This document shows, piece after piece, positions 38,228 through 49,753 of a DNA stretch of 64,000 nt; within the stretch, counting starts at the first letter, position 1, and each line of letters opens with the position of its first letter. A program made the position numbers and the translations under genes. This stretch comes from Mercurialis annua. Taxonomy: Eukaryota; Streptophyta; Magnoliopsida; Malpighiales; Euphorbiaceae. The notes beneath the pieces are model-generated. The model saw nothing but the letters and a program-made list of their open reading frames with translations. It did no database searches and had not been told where the DNA came from. The stretch covers positions 11,410,501 through 11,474,500 of the forward strand of contig NC_065571.1 in assembly GCF_937616625.2 (NCBI RefSeq), given 5' to 3'.

Positions 38228-39710
38228 GAGACGGGAGTGAAAGAAGAGGGTTTTATTTTCAAGATTAATTAAATTTTTTTAAGGGGCTAATGGAGGGTTT
38301 TAAGTTGGTATTAAAATGCCAATTTGACCCCTCAACTTTCTTTCATGGTGGAATTAGCTCAAAATTTTCATTATATTAAGAAAGATTTAAGTAGCAATTT
38401 GCTCGTTTTTCCCAAGATTTTCTCCTTCACTTCTCGCATTGTTTCGTTATTCATTGTTTTGTGCGGCGTTTCCTCTATTTTCTTCGTTTCTTGCTCGATC
38501 TTTGTTGTTTTGATCAGTGTTTTGTTTTTGTTTTTCAGGATTCTCCCTTCATCTCCGGCGTTTCTCTGAGCCTCTTGATTTCTTCCTTCATCGCTAGTAT
38601 TTCTCCGATTTTCTTGGTTTCATCCTAGTGTCTCCAAATTTCGCTTACGACGGTTGATGTGAGGAGTCACGAACTTAGTCCTTTGAAGGTTAATGCTTGC
38701 TATGTGCGCTTTTGTCGCGTTTCTTGCTTCCTTTACTATTTTGTCCAGATTAGACCGGAAAACCGCCGTAAGGGCTGGTTTTCCTGACTCATCTAAGAAT
38801 GGGAAAGTGATATGGTTTGATCCAATTATTTGTTGAGTTTGATACTCACGTGTTAAATTCAAGAGATTCAAGCTTAAGCTTCCTGCCGCCGAGGTTAGTC
38901 CCGTGACATTTGATGTTTTTTCTCCGGTAGGCAGAGCAAGAGGTGTAGTGATTTCCAGATTTTTTTGGGTCCATTGGTTGTGTGAGCGTTGCGGGATTCG
39001 AGTCCGCTCGCCCAGACCTATGCCTGATTTCGGATCTGGTTAGGTTTTGAAAATAATGGAGTTTCCATCTATTTAAATTAGGAAATGCCTTTCCACCGAT
39101 TGGGTAGATCTCTCACGCTTATGGTTGAGATCACCTTACATCGGACCAAAAAACTGGGATCGTGGATACTACCAAAACTCTTATACTTGACTTATCGAAC
39201 ACTTCGAATATTTGCGTGACATATCCAGACATCTCATCTTAACACTCATGCAGTCCATAGGATATAGTACTAGAAATGTAAACACGTCTGAAAGCAGTAA
39301 ACAAGTAGGACGCGCATATGACTCGATCTGCATGTGAGACATGTAGCATGTACTCCTACACAATTATGTAATCCTGGTGGTTTCCATCATATAACAGACA
39401 GTGATGGGTCTTTACCGTTTTGCATGCATAAATTCTAAACTGAATGTCTAAGTGAGATTGATTTTACTAAGTCATCTTGAATGCCTATACAATCACTAAT
39501 TACATTTTCATGGCAATGCAATTATTTCTAAGTGATTTGCTGGACTTGCTAGATTTAACTACTTTAACGTGATTAAGTTCATTAGTTTGTTAATATAGGA
39601 TTTGGACAAGTTTTGGAAAGCGTATAAACATTATAAACATACACACGCGTAGTTGATACACATATAAGGTTAGAGATACTTTTAAACCTTGTAAACCCGG
39701 AGTGTTTGGC
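38228..39710. other. UBP14 upstream region, otherwise no gene seen
   Basis: The stretch beyond the promoter has higher GC content than the gene-free DNA to the left and reads like decayed transposon sequence. No domain or terminal repeat could be recognised. A T-arm-like GGGATTCGAGTCCGCTCGCCC segment near 38990 does not fold into a tRNA. Confidence 0.4.
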
Positions 39711-41256
39711 CCTCATATCAGACCCCGCCTTACTTAGCATGAGATTGACGGTTATTTAAAATATCTTTATCTCCAAATCACCATTGTAAAACATGTTCTA
39801 CAAATAATTAAGCATAAATATATGAAAAACCTTTATACAACATTTTATTTTAAGTCATTGTATTAAAACTAAGTATTGTTACAAATTTTTATACATACGA
39901 TACAAAATATATATGTATATTTACGAATAAGTTTATTCTAAACCAAAATATTAAGACATCTCAAAACTCGGAGATGTAGCCAAACTCTATGTCTCAAGTC
40001 GAAACTCTATGCCCAATTCCCTTTCTAGTTAACTATACTGTAAATTGTCCTGCTAACTGAAAAGGTTTTAAACAACTAATATGAGCGAAAAATCAGTGAA
40101 TAGACATAACAACCATAAAATATTTATATACTTAATGTTAGTATATCATATAATAACGCATACTAGAAAACTATTCAATAGAACACACAATACTTGTAAA
40201 ATCCAATATGAAAGCATTTACAAATATAAACTGTATCAAAGCAATTTAACTTTAAATAAGAAGCATAATATGTATCAATCGTCTACTATAAAAGTGATAT
40301 ATTACCTCGTAATAATAATATCAACCATAGACATGTAATCAGGAACACAACGCTGATCTATAGTCTAGCCAACATATCTATGCACATTTCATGGCTAACC
40401 CTTCTCCATCATTAGCACTCAGCTCTTCTCCCTTCACTGGCCATCAATCAAGTGCCTTGTGTCAAATGCGCATAGACACCCACAATATCTCATATGTGCA
40501 TATAACTAACCAGCACATAACCAGGTGCATATCACAACTCAGCACCTCCCAAATATATCATTACAGAATAGGCATATTACATAAAATAAATCTCAAATAA
40601 TTTCATCAAAGCTCAATACAATTAAATAACAAAACCATTTTAAATTATTATTCAAAACTTAACCAACTCAAACATTTTCATACGTCATTTACCAAATCAA
40701 ATGACTATTGAAGTCGCCGAAAGGCATGACACTCTGTCACGACCCAAAATTTATTGAGCCGCAACCGGCGCTAGGGAACGGGAGTGGTAGCTCCGGAACC
40801 CGTAGCAAGCCTAAAATCACAATTTATTTTTCGCAAATATAATATAAACAAATAACAACAAACAACGGAAGCAAATATACATATATATATAACATATAAC
40901 CGAATATGTACACTAACTGTTTCAAAACCTCGCGGGCTCTAGTTACCGTACCCTGTACGAACTGGCCTCGCGGTACTATATACATCAGTTAGTGTTTCAA
41001 ACATCTCACTGGCATCTGGGGCCGTGGATCAAATATAACGTACGTAGCCTATCAAAAGCATATAGACAAATACAGCAGTTGATATATACAATCAAAGTAA
41101 ACTGCTGATTAGGCTACTCTTCTGTTGACACAGGACCACTACTGCAGCACTCACAGAAGTCATAAACTAACATATACAGCTGACTTCTGCACCCCAAAAT
41201 TGGCCTCTAGCTAGGTCCACAAGCTAAGCACCTGGAAGACATCAAAGGTGAGGGGT

Positions 41257-41276
41257 CAGTATTTGGGGAAATACTG
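41257..41276. promoter_or_regulatory. Conserved LTR hairpin CAGTATTT-CCCC-AAATACTG
   Basis: An exact 8-bp inverted repeat around four C/G bases. The same 20 bp occur in all four Gypsy-type LTRs here, at 41257-41276, 47882-47901, 50640-50659 and 52611-52630. They lie within a conserved block of about 55 bp, although most of the LTR bodies differ. It may act in transcript 3'-end formation or RNA structure; this is inference. Confidence 0.6.
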
Positions 41277-42324
41277 AGTGAGTTCACAGTTTACTAACGG
41301 TATTATTTTAAAAACATAGCATCGCATTTCAAATCAATATTAATATGAAAATACATATGAACAAGTACTCGATCCTTTCGAAACTAAAATCCTGAAACAT
41401 AACGTAACTCACTATTATTCAAATCATACTGATTCCATTAGTCTGACCCGGGAGCGTTCACGTTCAACCACGTCAGTCAGAACATATCTCTTAATCCCCA
41501 AAGAAGTGGGTCCAACCCACTGGTAGGTCCAACCTGCTAGATACGGGGCTCAGGTTACACTGTAACCGAGTTCACTCTCGTATAGCATTCACATTATAGC
41601 TTTCATAATCAAACCATGCATGCATCTCAAATCATATCTTATAGTCAGACACGCTAGACTGACTCGATTACTGGTGATCACACAGCCTATTGACACCCAA
41701 TAGGTAGCTAGTTTCGTTGGATCGCATACTAGGTTCTCGTACATAAAACTTAATCAGAACATGTAGCATATCAACAATTCATATATATATATATATATAG
41801 TGCGATGCATATAAACAGTATATATATATATAATATGATATCAACATAATATTAATCGATAATACACGAAAGTAAAGTGCAACTCACAGTGACCGCAATC
41901 CAAGAAATGATATGATCGATTTGATAGTATGCTCTCGCTAGTCCGCCTCTATTGACTCCACTACTCGCTGACACGTCTGATAAATCGTTAATAGTTAGAC
42001 GTGATTCTCGTATTCTTGTACGTATAATTCTTTTAAGTTTTAGGATTTAGTTTTGTTTTACACTTATTTACGTATTCAATATCTCTAGTCGTATAAACGA
42101 CTTAGCGAATACTATTTCTCATAATTGAAAATCGCTTAACGTCCTTGACGTTTTCCATTATTATTATTTATCTAAAACGTCGAGCTAATCTCGAGATTAA
42201 TGACTCTCAAAGTCCGAAACCCGTCCTTTAGAGTCAAATTACTCAAAACGTCGAATGCCTAGGTCAATTACAGTTTGCATACGTGTGGAGGCGAGTTGGG
42301 GTGCACGGGTGTGCGTTTTGGTGG

Positions 42325-42458
42325 GTGCACGATCGTGCAACTGAGTACACGTTCGTGCACCTCAGGGGTACACGTTCGTGTACTCATTGTACACGTTCGT
42401 GTACCATGAGAAGTACACGTTCGTGCACCCGTGGTACACGGTCGTGTACCACGTGCAC
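42325..42458. repeat. Array of six short palindromes in the LTR
   Basis: Six units of the type GTNCACGNNCGTGNAC, each palindromic, spaced by 4-9 bp. Most read TACACGTTCGTG. The array is repeated identically in the other LTR (53677-53810). Because each unit has CG-rich dyad symmetry it could bind a protein dimer or be a target of silencing; neither is shown. Confidence 0.75.
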
Positions 42459-43281
42459 AGCCCCGGAAATCAGATTTTCCGGGGTTTCGCCACAATCCCG
42501 ACGTGCTAAACATACCCACGCTCAATACCCATATCTCGGTTTCTTCAAAAACGCCATAATAAACTCAAAAACGTCAAATTCAATCCAAAATCATAATCCC
42601 ATGAAAACAGCCCACAAAACCATCTTTTTCATGCCAAAACCCGACCTCTTACCTTAATTTGATGGCCGGAGGTGATAGAGCTTTCCGTTCTGAAGAAATC
42701 GCCGCTTGAATCGCTCGAATCGGACGTCGAACGGAGAAACGGCGGCGAAACGACGGAAATCGATCGGAAATCTCTCAATCTCTCTGGACGCTTCCTGATT
42801 CTCAAATTCATATTTTCATTTCATATATAATCCGGCTAAAGTGCCACTTTGGTCCTTGTTCTTTTTGCTTTCTATCATTTATCCTTTAAACTTTTCAATC
42901 ATACGATTTAGTCCATAACTAAATCGTTAATCTCTTTTATTACGACTTATACGTATTATTTATATCCTATAAATAATACAAATCTCGATAATAACACTTT
43001 CCCGTCAAATCCAATATTTCTATTTTCGACACAAAGTGGCTAAATTACCGGTTTGGTCCCTATACCTTATTTTGGACTTTTCTTGACATTTTTCCTTTTA
43101 ATTCCAATTCTAACTTTAGAATTGAAATATAACCTTAGTTTTCTCATAGTTAATTTCTCAAAACCGACTTACTTGAAACTATTTACTTTATCTTTTCAGA
43201 AATTCTTCTGATATCACCACTCTGGCGAATCCAAACTGGACACGTGGTCCAATTAGATAATTAAATAATTTGGGTATTACA

Positions 43282-43294
43282 TTCTTCCCCCCTT
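43282..43294 (-). other. Polypurine tract of the outer element
   Basis: On the minus strand AAGGGGGGAAGAA lies directly before the TGTAATACCC terminus of the LTR. This is the start site for plus-strand DNA synthesis and sets the element's orientation. Confidence 0.88.
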
Positions 43295-46200
43295 ATAAAA
43301 ATTCGTCCTCGAATTTTCATAAAACTTATTGGGACTTTTAAATTATTCTTATATCTTCCTTGACGTCCATTACTATGTGTCAATCATAGCTTTTTCTTTT
43401 ACTTTAACTCTTAGCTTTCCGTCTAAAGCTGTGACCTTACACTTATCACTAATCGATTATCTATCTTGCTCATAGTAGTCTCTTATCGTAGCATAGCTGA
43501 GAATCTTCTTATTGTTACTCTCGTCTCGTCTCTTTTCGTCATCTACAACTGGTCGTGATCTTCCTGATCATCATTAGCGTCGATTAATCCTCACTTGATA
43601 CTTTCCAACTCTATTGTCTCATTCTTAATCGTCATCGGGTCGCTACTTGTCTCTTTTATACGTGAATGGTCACGACGTATTGATTACACCTTTAATGACG
43701 TACTTACTTCATTCGTACTTCTACGAGTATTTCCTTTTATAAGCACAATCTACGACTTTCAATCTTTGCTATCATCTGACGATATCATCTTGTTTCATCT
43801 GTCGTCTTTCCAGAATAATGTAGCTGTAATTGCATCCTTAACATCATAATCCTTGCGTCGTTGCTATTTGGTTGTAACTAATCATAACTTAGTGTTTTCT
43901 CGTTTCGTCATTTCATTCTTAGTAGCCATAGGTTGCTACTAGTCTTCTTTATACGTGAATGGTCACGGCGTGCCAATTTCATCCTTACTGACACTTCATT
44001 CTTCATTAACCAATCTTTCTCAACTTGCACTATGTTTAATACTTTCACTTTCTCTTAACGTAGCTAAACTTGATACTCTTTTCACTATCTTCCATTTCTC
44101 TTTCCTTTGCTCCTTTAATCTATCGTGAACTTCACGTCGTTCTGTTGGTCGTGATCCTTCATCCTTTACTATTGTCTTAAACGTTTCATTTCACATTACT
44201 TTTAATCATATGGCTTGTACAGTTGCCTTTGTTACTAATACTATTCGTATTCTTATCCTTTTCACTTCCCTCTCTAGTTGCTCCTTTGAGGTTCGTCTCG
44301 AATCTCTTATTGGCTTTTCAGTCAAAATTGTCTTTCCTTTACGTCGCAATTCCCTATTCATGTTGACCTCATAAGAATCTTATATGCCTCTTTAATACTT
44401 AATTGTCTCAAGAATGTTTCTCAACATTTAAATTTCTTAAGAATTCATCTTAGTGACAAATTTTCACTTAACTTCATCCTTACCTTTAATTTATAACGGA
44501 TTCAGTAGATCCTTAATAATTTATTTACTTCCTTTATCGTCATTCCTTCTTACTGTATAAACAACTTTCTCTTTCGTCTCACATTTTCTTCTTAAAGTGT
44601 TCTCGATCACTCTTAGCATTTAGATCATACTTGACTTTACAACTTCCAAAATTAGGGAATAGTTTCGATTTTTGTTGTCCTACACTCCTTATGCTTCTCT
44701 AGCACTTATAACATGGTTCTAATTGTCTTTAAATACCTTGATCTCTTTATACTAATACCATCTCTCGTTCTTTGATATTGTGGCTTCTTAGATACAATTC
44801 ACTCCTATCTGTCCAATAGCAATGAAGTATCATCTTATCATTTACTTACTGTATTCGCTACGTCTTTCCTTCATTTATAATAGCTCCATTATTGCTGTTC
44901 TATTCTGATAACCCTTCTGACGTATTTCTAGAACTTTCTCCTCTATTCATCTTACTAAATCTTAAGGGTATATGAGTTTCCTTCATTATACTTTCTTTCA
45001 TCTTATCCACAATTCTTACATTTACTGACACGTATGCCTATACGTGTGCCTTTCTCCTTATACTAGAATTTTACAACTTAACTTTTCTCCTTTCAGTTAC
45101 GCAATCTATAGCTCTTAATGTTGATATTAGTGACTTCACTTAATATCAGTCATATAGCATCATTATCTCTCTTGATCTATCAAATTTCTAACTTCCACGT
45201 CTTACAAGATTATCTTCTTTATCGTCTGTATCCTTTTTCTTTCTATTTCTGTATTTTCGAACACTGATATTGATAAAGTTATATCCTTTAAATATCACTT
45301 CATGTTCATCATTTATAGTATCATTTTCTCTTCCTTTATACTTTCAATTTCTTTTCTCTATTTTGTTCCTCGTTCGCTATACTACTTATTTCACCATAAG
45401 AATAATCGTTATATTCTTCGTCTTTACGTATTTGTTACGTTTCTTTCGTCTAACATGATTCTCTGTCATTTCATCCTTCATTCTAACATAAGGATAATTA
45501 CTATATCCTTAAATATTGCCAGCGCACTGCATCTTGACTGCGTTCGCTCTCCGGCAATAACTCCTCGTTCACATTTTACTGTAGCTCCCTTAACATTATT
45601 GCAATTATCATTAACAGGGCTTTATTCTGTTATTGGGATTTGCTTTTAAATTTTATTCTTATTTACTAAGAACATTTTATTATCCGTCGCAGAGTTTCAC
45701 ATCTGAGTTCACTTACTAACAAAAGATTTCAAAACATTCTTTGGCTGGCCAGCTCTTTTAAATCACTTTTCATAACTCGTTTGAAATCATTAGTACAATT
45801 GTAGCTCAGAGTGATGACATCTCTCATCACCAAAGAGTTGCTCGAAATCGCATTTTTCTTTATCATTGTAAAGATATGATGCATGATCTAAAATTTTAAA
45901 AATCAATCTTTTATGCATTCCTATCGTGATTATGTAATATCATATGCTATGTCTGAGCACAATTGTATTTTGAAAAATCTTAAAATTTTTCATAAAATCG
46001 TAAGTTACTCTAGATTGTACACTCTGCGACTATTAACAGCTTTCTTTATACTTATTGGGTATATTTTAAATTTTTGTATTGCTGTCACCTTCTGTCATTT
46101 TCCTGACTATTCTCCTATCACATCAATTCTTTCTCCATATCTCCGATAACTTAATTTAATTCAACATTTTCTACTGCTGTAATCACCACAACCACTTCTT

Positions 46201-46396
46201 TAACACTCTGTACCATGTCCTATACAAACGCAGGTACCGATGTTTCACATCGATTCCCTGTTGGTAACCCATCTCTTTCTTCACAACTTCTAGAACGTAA
46301 TGTAGGAATTACGTTCGCGATAAATGTATTATTTATCGTTTATTATATTATTGTTTTTGTGTGTTATGCTTATATGTTCTTTTATTAGGCGCGTGT
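43295..46396. other. Non-coding internal spacer of the outer element
   Basis: About 3.1 kb, pyrimidine-rich on the plus strand, in the position where pol would lie. No frame shows protease, reverse transcriptase or integrase motifs on either strand. It holds a diverged duplication with a period of about 295 bp: a block ending TACGTGAATGGTCACG(A/G)CG occurs near 43610-43680 and again near 43905-43975. This is the layout of a LARD-type non-autonomous element. Confidence 0.65.
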
Positions 46397-46990
46397 TTAA
46401 CTACAACGCTTCCTATAGGTTCTCGCTTTCCGAGGTATTATTCTAAAGGCAAAACCTATTACTGACATTCCACTATGCAATGCAGCAATTATATAAACAC
46501 AATAATGCAAACACATAAACACAATACTTAAAGCATATAAATTGCTAATACCTGGGGGTGCCTGACGCAGAACGTTAGGTTCCCTAATAACTATGCCTGT
46601 ATGACGGCCCCTAACTGTTCTACCTGAGTTTCGTCCACCTCTTTGCACAAAATAGGGGTTGGTTGTAGTTCTGGAGGACGTACTGACATAATCTGGGTGG
46701 TACTCACGTCTAAAGTAATAAGGTCGTATCGGATCACCCGACCATTCATGCTCTGTTTCAGTCCTACGGGCCATCGTAGTAAGCGTGCTGAAATGTTCGT
46801 CCACGTGCTCATACAGCTCATCAAACTGAGGTCCTAAACCCCTGACATATCTACGATTAATGGTCCTATTGTCTTCGTTCAGATTAGGGACTCCCTCTGC
46901 CATCCGCAGAAAATCAGTAGAGTACGCTCCTACAGTTAACATCCCTCTAGAAAAAGAACGCATTTGCCTCCTAACCTGATTTAGGGCTAT
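46397..46990 (-). pseudogene. gag-like frame, C-terminal part (outer element)
   Basis: Open minus-strand frame with the motif TVGAYSTDFLRMAE followed by NRRYVRGLGPQFDELYEH, which matches the retrotransposon Gag domain of plant Gypsy elements (TV.EY...F.RLAE ... R.F..GL...). An Arg/Gly-rich segment (RGGRNSGRTVRGRHTG) follows. No CCHC zinc knuckle is visible, and the frame ends at 46397 without running into pol. It continues the frame at 51107-51608: removing the nested element with one CTGCG copy keeps the reading frame open. Interrupted and truncated. Confidence 0.75.
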
Positions 46991-46995
46991 CTGCG

Positions 46996-48341
46996 TGTAA
47001 TACCCCGTAAGTTCAGGTGCCGTTTAGTACAACGTGTCCGGTAGAGAAGGACCGGAGTTACAGAAATAAATATATTGGATATTAAAGAAAAGGATAATAT
47101 GGAGTAGGACGTAATTGTTTATGGATTGGAATAAGAAAATAAGGAAAAATATCAAGAAAAGTCACAAACTTTAGATCAGGGACTAAAGTGGTAATTTAAC
47201 CAGTTAAGTCCGAAAATGGAATTATTTCGCCAAGGTCTGCGAAATGTTTCATAGTATTGGTGGTAAAAGTTTCAGGTCAATCGGAGACCTTTTAAAATTT
47301 GGACGCGGATTCATTTTGGGCTAAATTGTCAATTTTGAAGAATTCAAGGACCAAAGTGCAAATTAGCCAATTTAGCCTCGAGAATAGAAATTGGAAGATT
47401 ATCGACGGAAATAATTATTTTTGGAGTAGTATTATTTATTGGGATATAAATAATACGTAGATAATCGAGTTTAAATGAATTTGTACATCGTATTATCGAA
47501 CATATATAGATTGTGAAAACTAGTATATGATCCGGGGGAAACAAGCTACCTATTGGGTGTCAATAGGCTGTGTGATCACCAGCGTCCGGGTAAGTCATAG
47601 ATAGAGATTTCATGGGTCGTCTATCATACTTGTTTGTGCATGCGATACAGAGCCTATCTGGTTGAACTATCCCGGGGCCTGTATCTGCGAGTCGGCTGGT
47701 TGAACTATCCCGGACTCATATCGATCGATCGTTAGATGTTGTGATAATGTTCATTATGCATACTAAGATATTAGGGTTTCGATCGGATCAAATGCTTGAA
47801 GTATAATATGTTTGTATATATGTGTTTTGTTTTAAATGCGATGTTATTTTCTATAATACCCTAGTAATGTGTTTTCTCACTCAGTATTTCCCCAAATACT
47901 GACCCCTCACATTGATGTTTTTCAGGTGTTTAGAGTCAGATCAGACAGACCATTTTTGGTGTGCTGGGTACAAGACCCCTTGGTGCTGCAGTAGTATACG
48001 TGTGACGAGTCTTAGCCTAGTATAGTTAGGTTTTATAGGTTGTGTACGTATTTAATGTTTGTTTGATGTGACGTCTTTTGGTTGTCAGTTTTGTATTGAT
48101 CGATAGACGGGCTAGTACGTACAAGTTACGGAAGTGAGATGCCCACTATGGTTGTATCGATGATGTGATATATATGATGTACGTTATGATTGTAAACGTG
48201 TCTTCTTATTACATGTTTATAGGATAGTTGTGTTTGCGTTTCCGCGAAAAAGTTAGAGTGGTTTTAGGCTTGCTACGGGTTTCGGAGCTACCACTCCCAT
48301 TCCCTAGCGCCGGTCTCGGCTCAATAATTTGGGTCGTGACA
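46996..48341 (+). repeat. 5' LTR of the nested element
   Basis: Runs from TGTAATACCCCG to GGGTCGTGACA. It is identical to the right copy except for at least four substitutions and one 2-bp AT indel seen by eye. It contains the conserved hairpin at 47882-47901 and a block (CCTATTGGGTGTCAATAGGC) also present in the outer LTRs. Confidence 0.93.
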
Positions 48342-48345
48342 AAGT

Positions 48346-48357
48346 TGGTATCAGAGC
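48346..48357 (+). other. Primer-binding site of the nested element
   Basis: TGGTATCAGAGC, complementary to the 3' end of plant initiator methionine tRNA, starting 4 bases after the LTR. It primes minus-strand DNA synthesis. Confidence 0.92.
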
Positions 48358-49740
48358 AGTTGGTCCAGTTACCTCTGCTAATATGTGATTTGAGTGCAGT
48401 TGGTCCATGATACCACTGCGAGTCTGTGATTGGTGTTTGTTTGTTCCTAGGTATTATGTCATTAGACTAAGCTAGGAACTACTGCAGCTATAGAATTGAG
48501 CCATGTCTGATCCAAGTCGTTTGTATTATTTGTTTTAAGATCGAGCTGATTGATTGTGAATTTTTGATTGATTGAGAATTCTTGTTTGTTTCATTATGAT
48601 AAGTATGATCGATGGATTGTGAAATTCTTGTTTGTTTCATTATGACAAGTATGATCGATGGATTGTGAAACCTTTGTTTGTTTCTTTGCGAAATACGTAT
48701 ACGATGTATAGATGGTATCGAAATCGAATTATCAAAATGTCGAGATGTGCATGAAGAAGAAGTATGAAGTTACAGAAGTGGAAGAACCTACCGTGTACAG
48801 AGTTTAAATGTCTAGAGAACTTACAAAACTCGAAGTTTAAAACTTTTTGAAAGTTGTTTGTGTAAACGATTTTGAAAACATAGTTGTGCCTAGACCCGCG
48901 ATAGTCATCGATAAGTGCCACGACATTGATAGAAGTGCATCACTACATATATCTGTACATACATCAATAGGACATGCATCATATGCATTATGTTCGGACG
49001 AAAAGGTGAGATGTGGCAACTCTTTGGGGATGAGAGACGTCATCACCCTAGTGCACAATTTTGTTAAAATGAAAATGAAATTTGATTTAAAGTTCAAGAT
49101 GAATCGTTTTATCGAAAGAGTTTTGAAAGAGTTTTGTTTTCATGTAAGTATACCTAGACCAGAACTCTGTAACGGAAGTGAAGTGCTCGCGAGCAAGCTG
49201 CGGTCAAGACCAAGAGGCGAATGAATACGTATAGTTGCGAAAAAATAGACGTTATGCTTCTAGGATATGAACTTAGTTTCGAATTAACGAGCTAGTATAT
49301 AGTTAAGATCGTGAATACGTTGGACAGTGATATGTACCCGATTAGTGATGTGTTAGAAAGTAAGTATCTCTTTGACGGGATGTCAAAGATCTTAAACAAG
49401 GATATAAGAGAAGAAGTGGATATGAAGGATGAAGTTTGTATAAGAGAAGTGAATGATAGATGTACGTGAATAGCGGAATGAAAATGATTGGACGGTGAAC
49501 TAGGACGTTCATACTGTATGATATAAGTATAAAAATGGGATAGTCGAGTATAGGAATCAACTTATAGTTATGCTCTGAAGATAGAAGATTACCCTTATGA
49601 TAAGATGATGTGAATATTGCGTGATATTAGAAAATCGTCAATGATGGAATGACGATACGATTATACATTTTGGAGCTAAAGATGTTAACGATTTAAGATA
49701 AATTAAAAGGTAGTATGAAAATTCGAGGACGAATTTTTAT
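48358..49740 (+). other. Internal region of the nested element, apparently non-coding
   Basis: About 1.4 kb. The first 75 bases repeat the GCAGTTGGTCCA motif seen next to the primer site in the outer element. The longest frame (48847-49224, 125 codons) shows no known motif and is probably chance. Near 48590-48680 a 50-60 bp block beginning GTGAAATTCTTGTTTGTTTC is repeated in tandem with small changes. Confidence 0.6.
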
Positions 49741-49753
49741 AAGGGGGGAAGAA
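49741..49753 (+). other. Polypurine tract of the nested element
   Basis: AAGGGGGGAAGAA directly before the right LTR. The roughly 45 bp around it, from AATTCGAGGACGAATTTTTA onward, match the corresponding outer-element sequence near 43282-43320 almost base for base. Confidence 0.9.

Larger units (their letters stand above)
40735..43281 (-). repeat. 3' LTR of the outer Gypsy-type element (2547 bp)
   Basis: Begins TGTCACGACCC and ends GGGTATTACA on the plus strand, so TG...CA termini on the element strand. It matches the right LTR throughout except for at least four substitutions, a shift in an AT microsatellite near 41790, and one G near the end. It contains the conserved palindrome at 41257-41276 and the short-palindrome array at 42325-42458. 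Small frames inside are not genes. Confidence 0.93.

Noticed and set aside
38324..38569. 81-codon plus-strand hydrophobic frame upstream of UBP14
   Set aside because: T-rich composition creates chance Phe/Leu/Ser runs; no gene structure or recognised motif.
38970..39010. tRNA-like T-arm GGGATTCGAGTCC
   Set aside because: No matching D-arm, anticodon arm or acceptor stem at the right distances.
42325..42458. CRISPR-like array
   Set aside because: Units are degenerate 12-16 bp palindromes with very short spacers, lie inside both copies of a plant LTR, and are in a eukaryotic genome.
42268..42657. Open frames of 85 and 124 codons on both strands in the LTR
   Set aside because: They are read through the palindromic array, recur identically in the other LTR, and show only low-complexity Cys/Thr/Arg patterns.
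48847..49224. 125-codon frame inside the nested element as a possible gene
   Set aside because: No motif recognised, and it lies within a non-autonomous element between a PBS and a PPT. It is probably chance.
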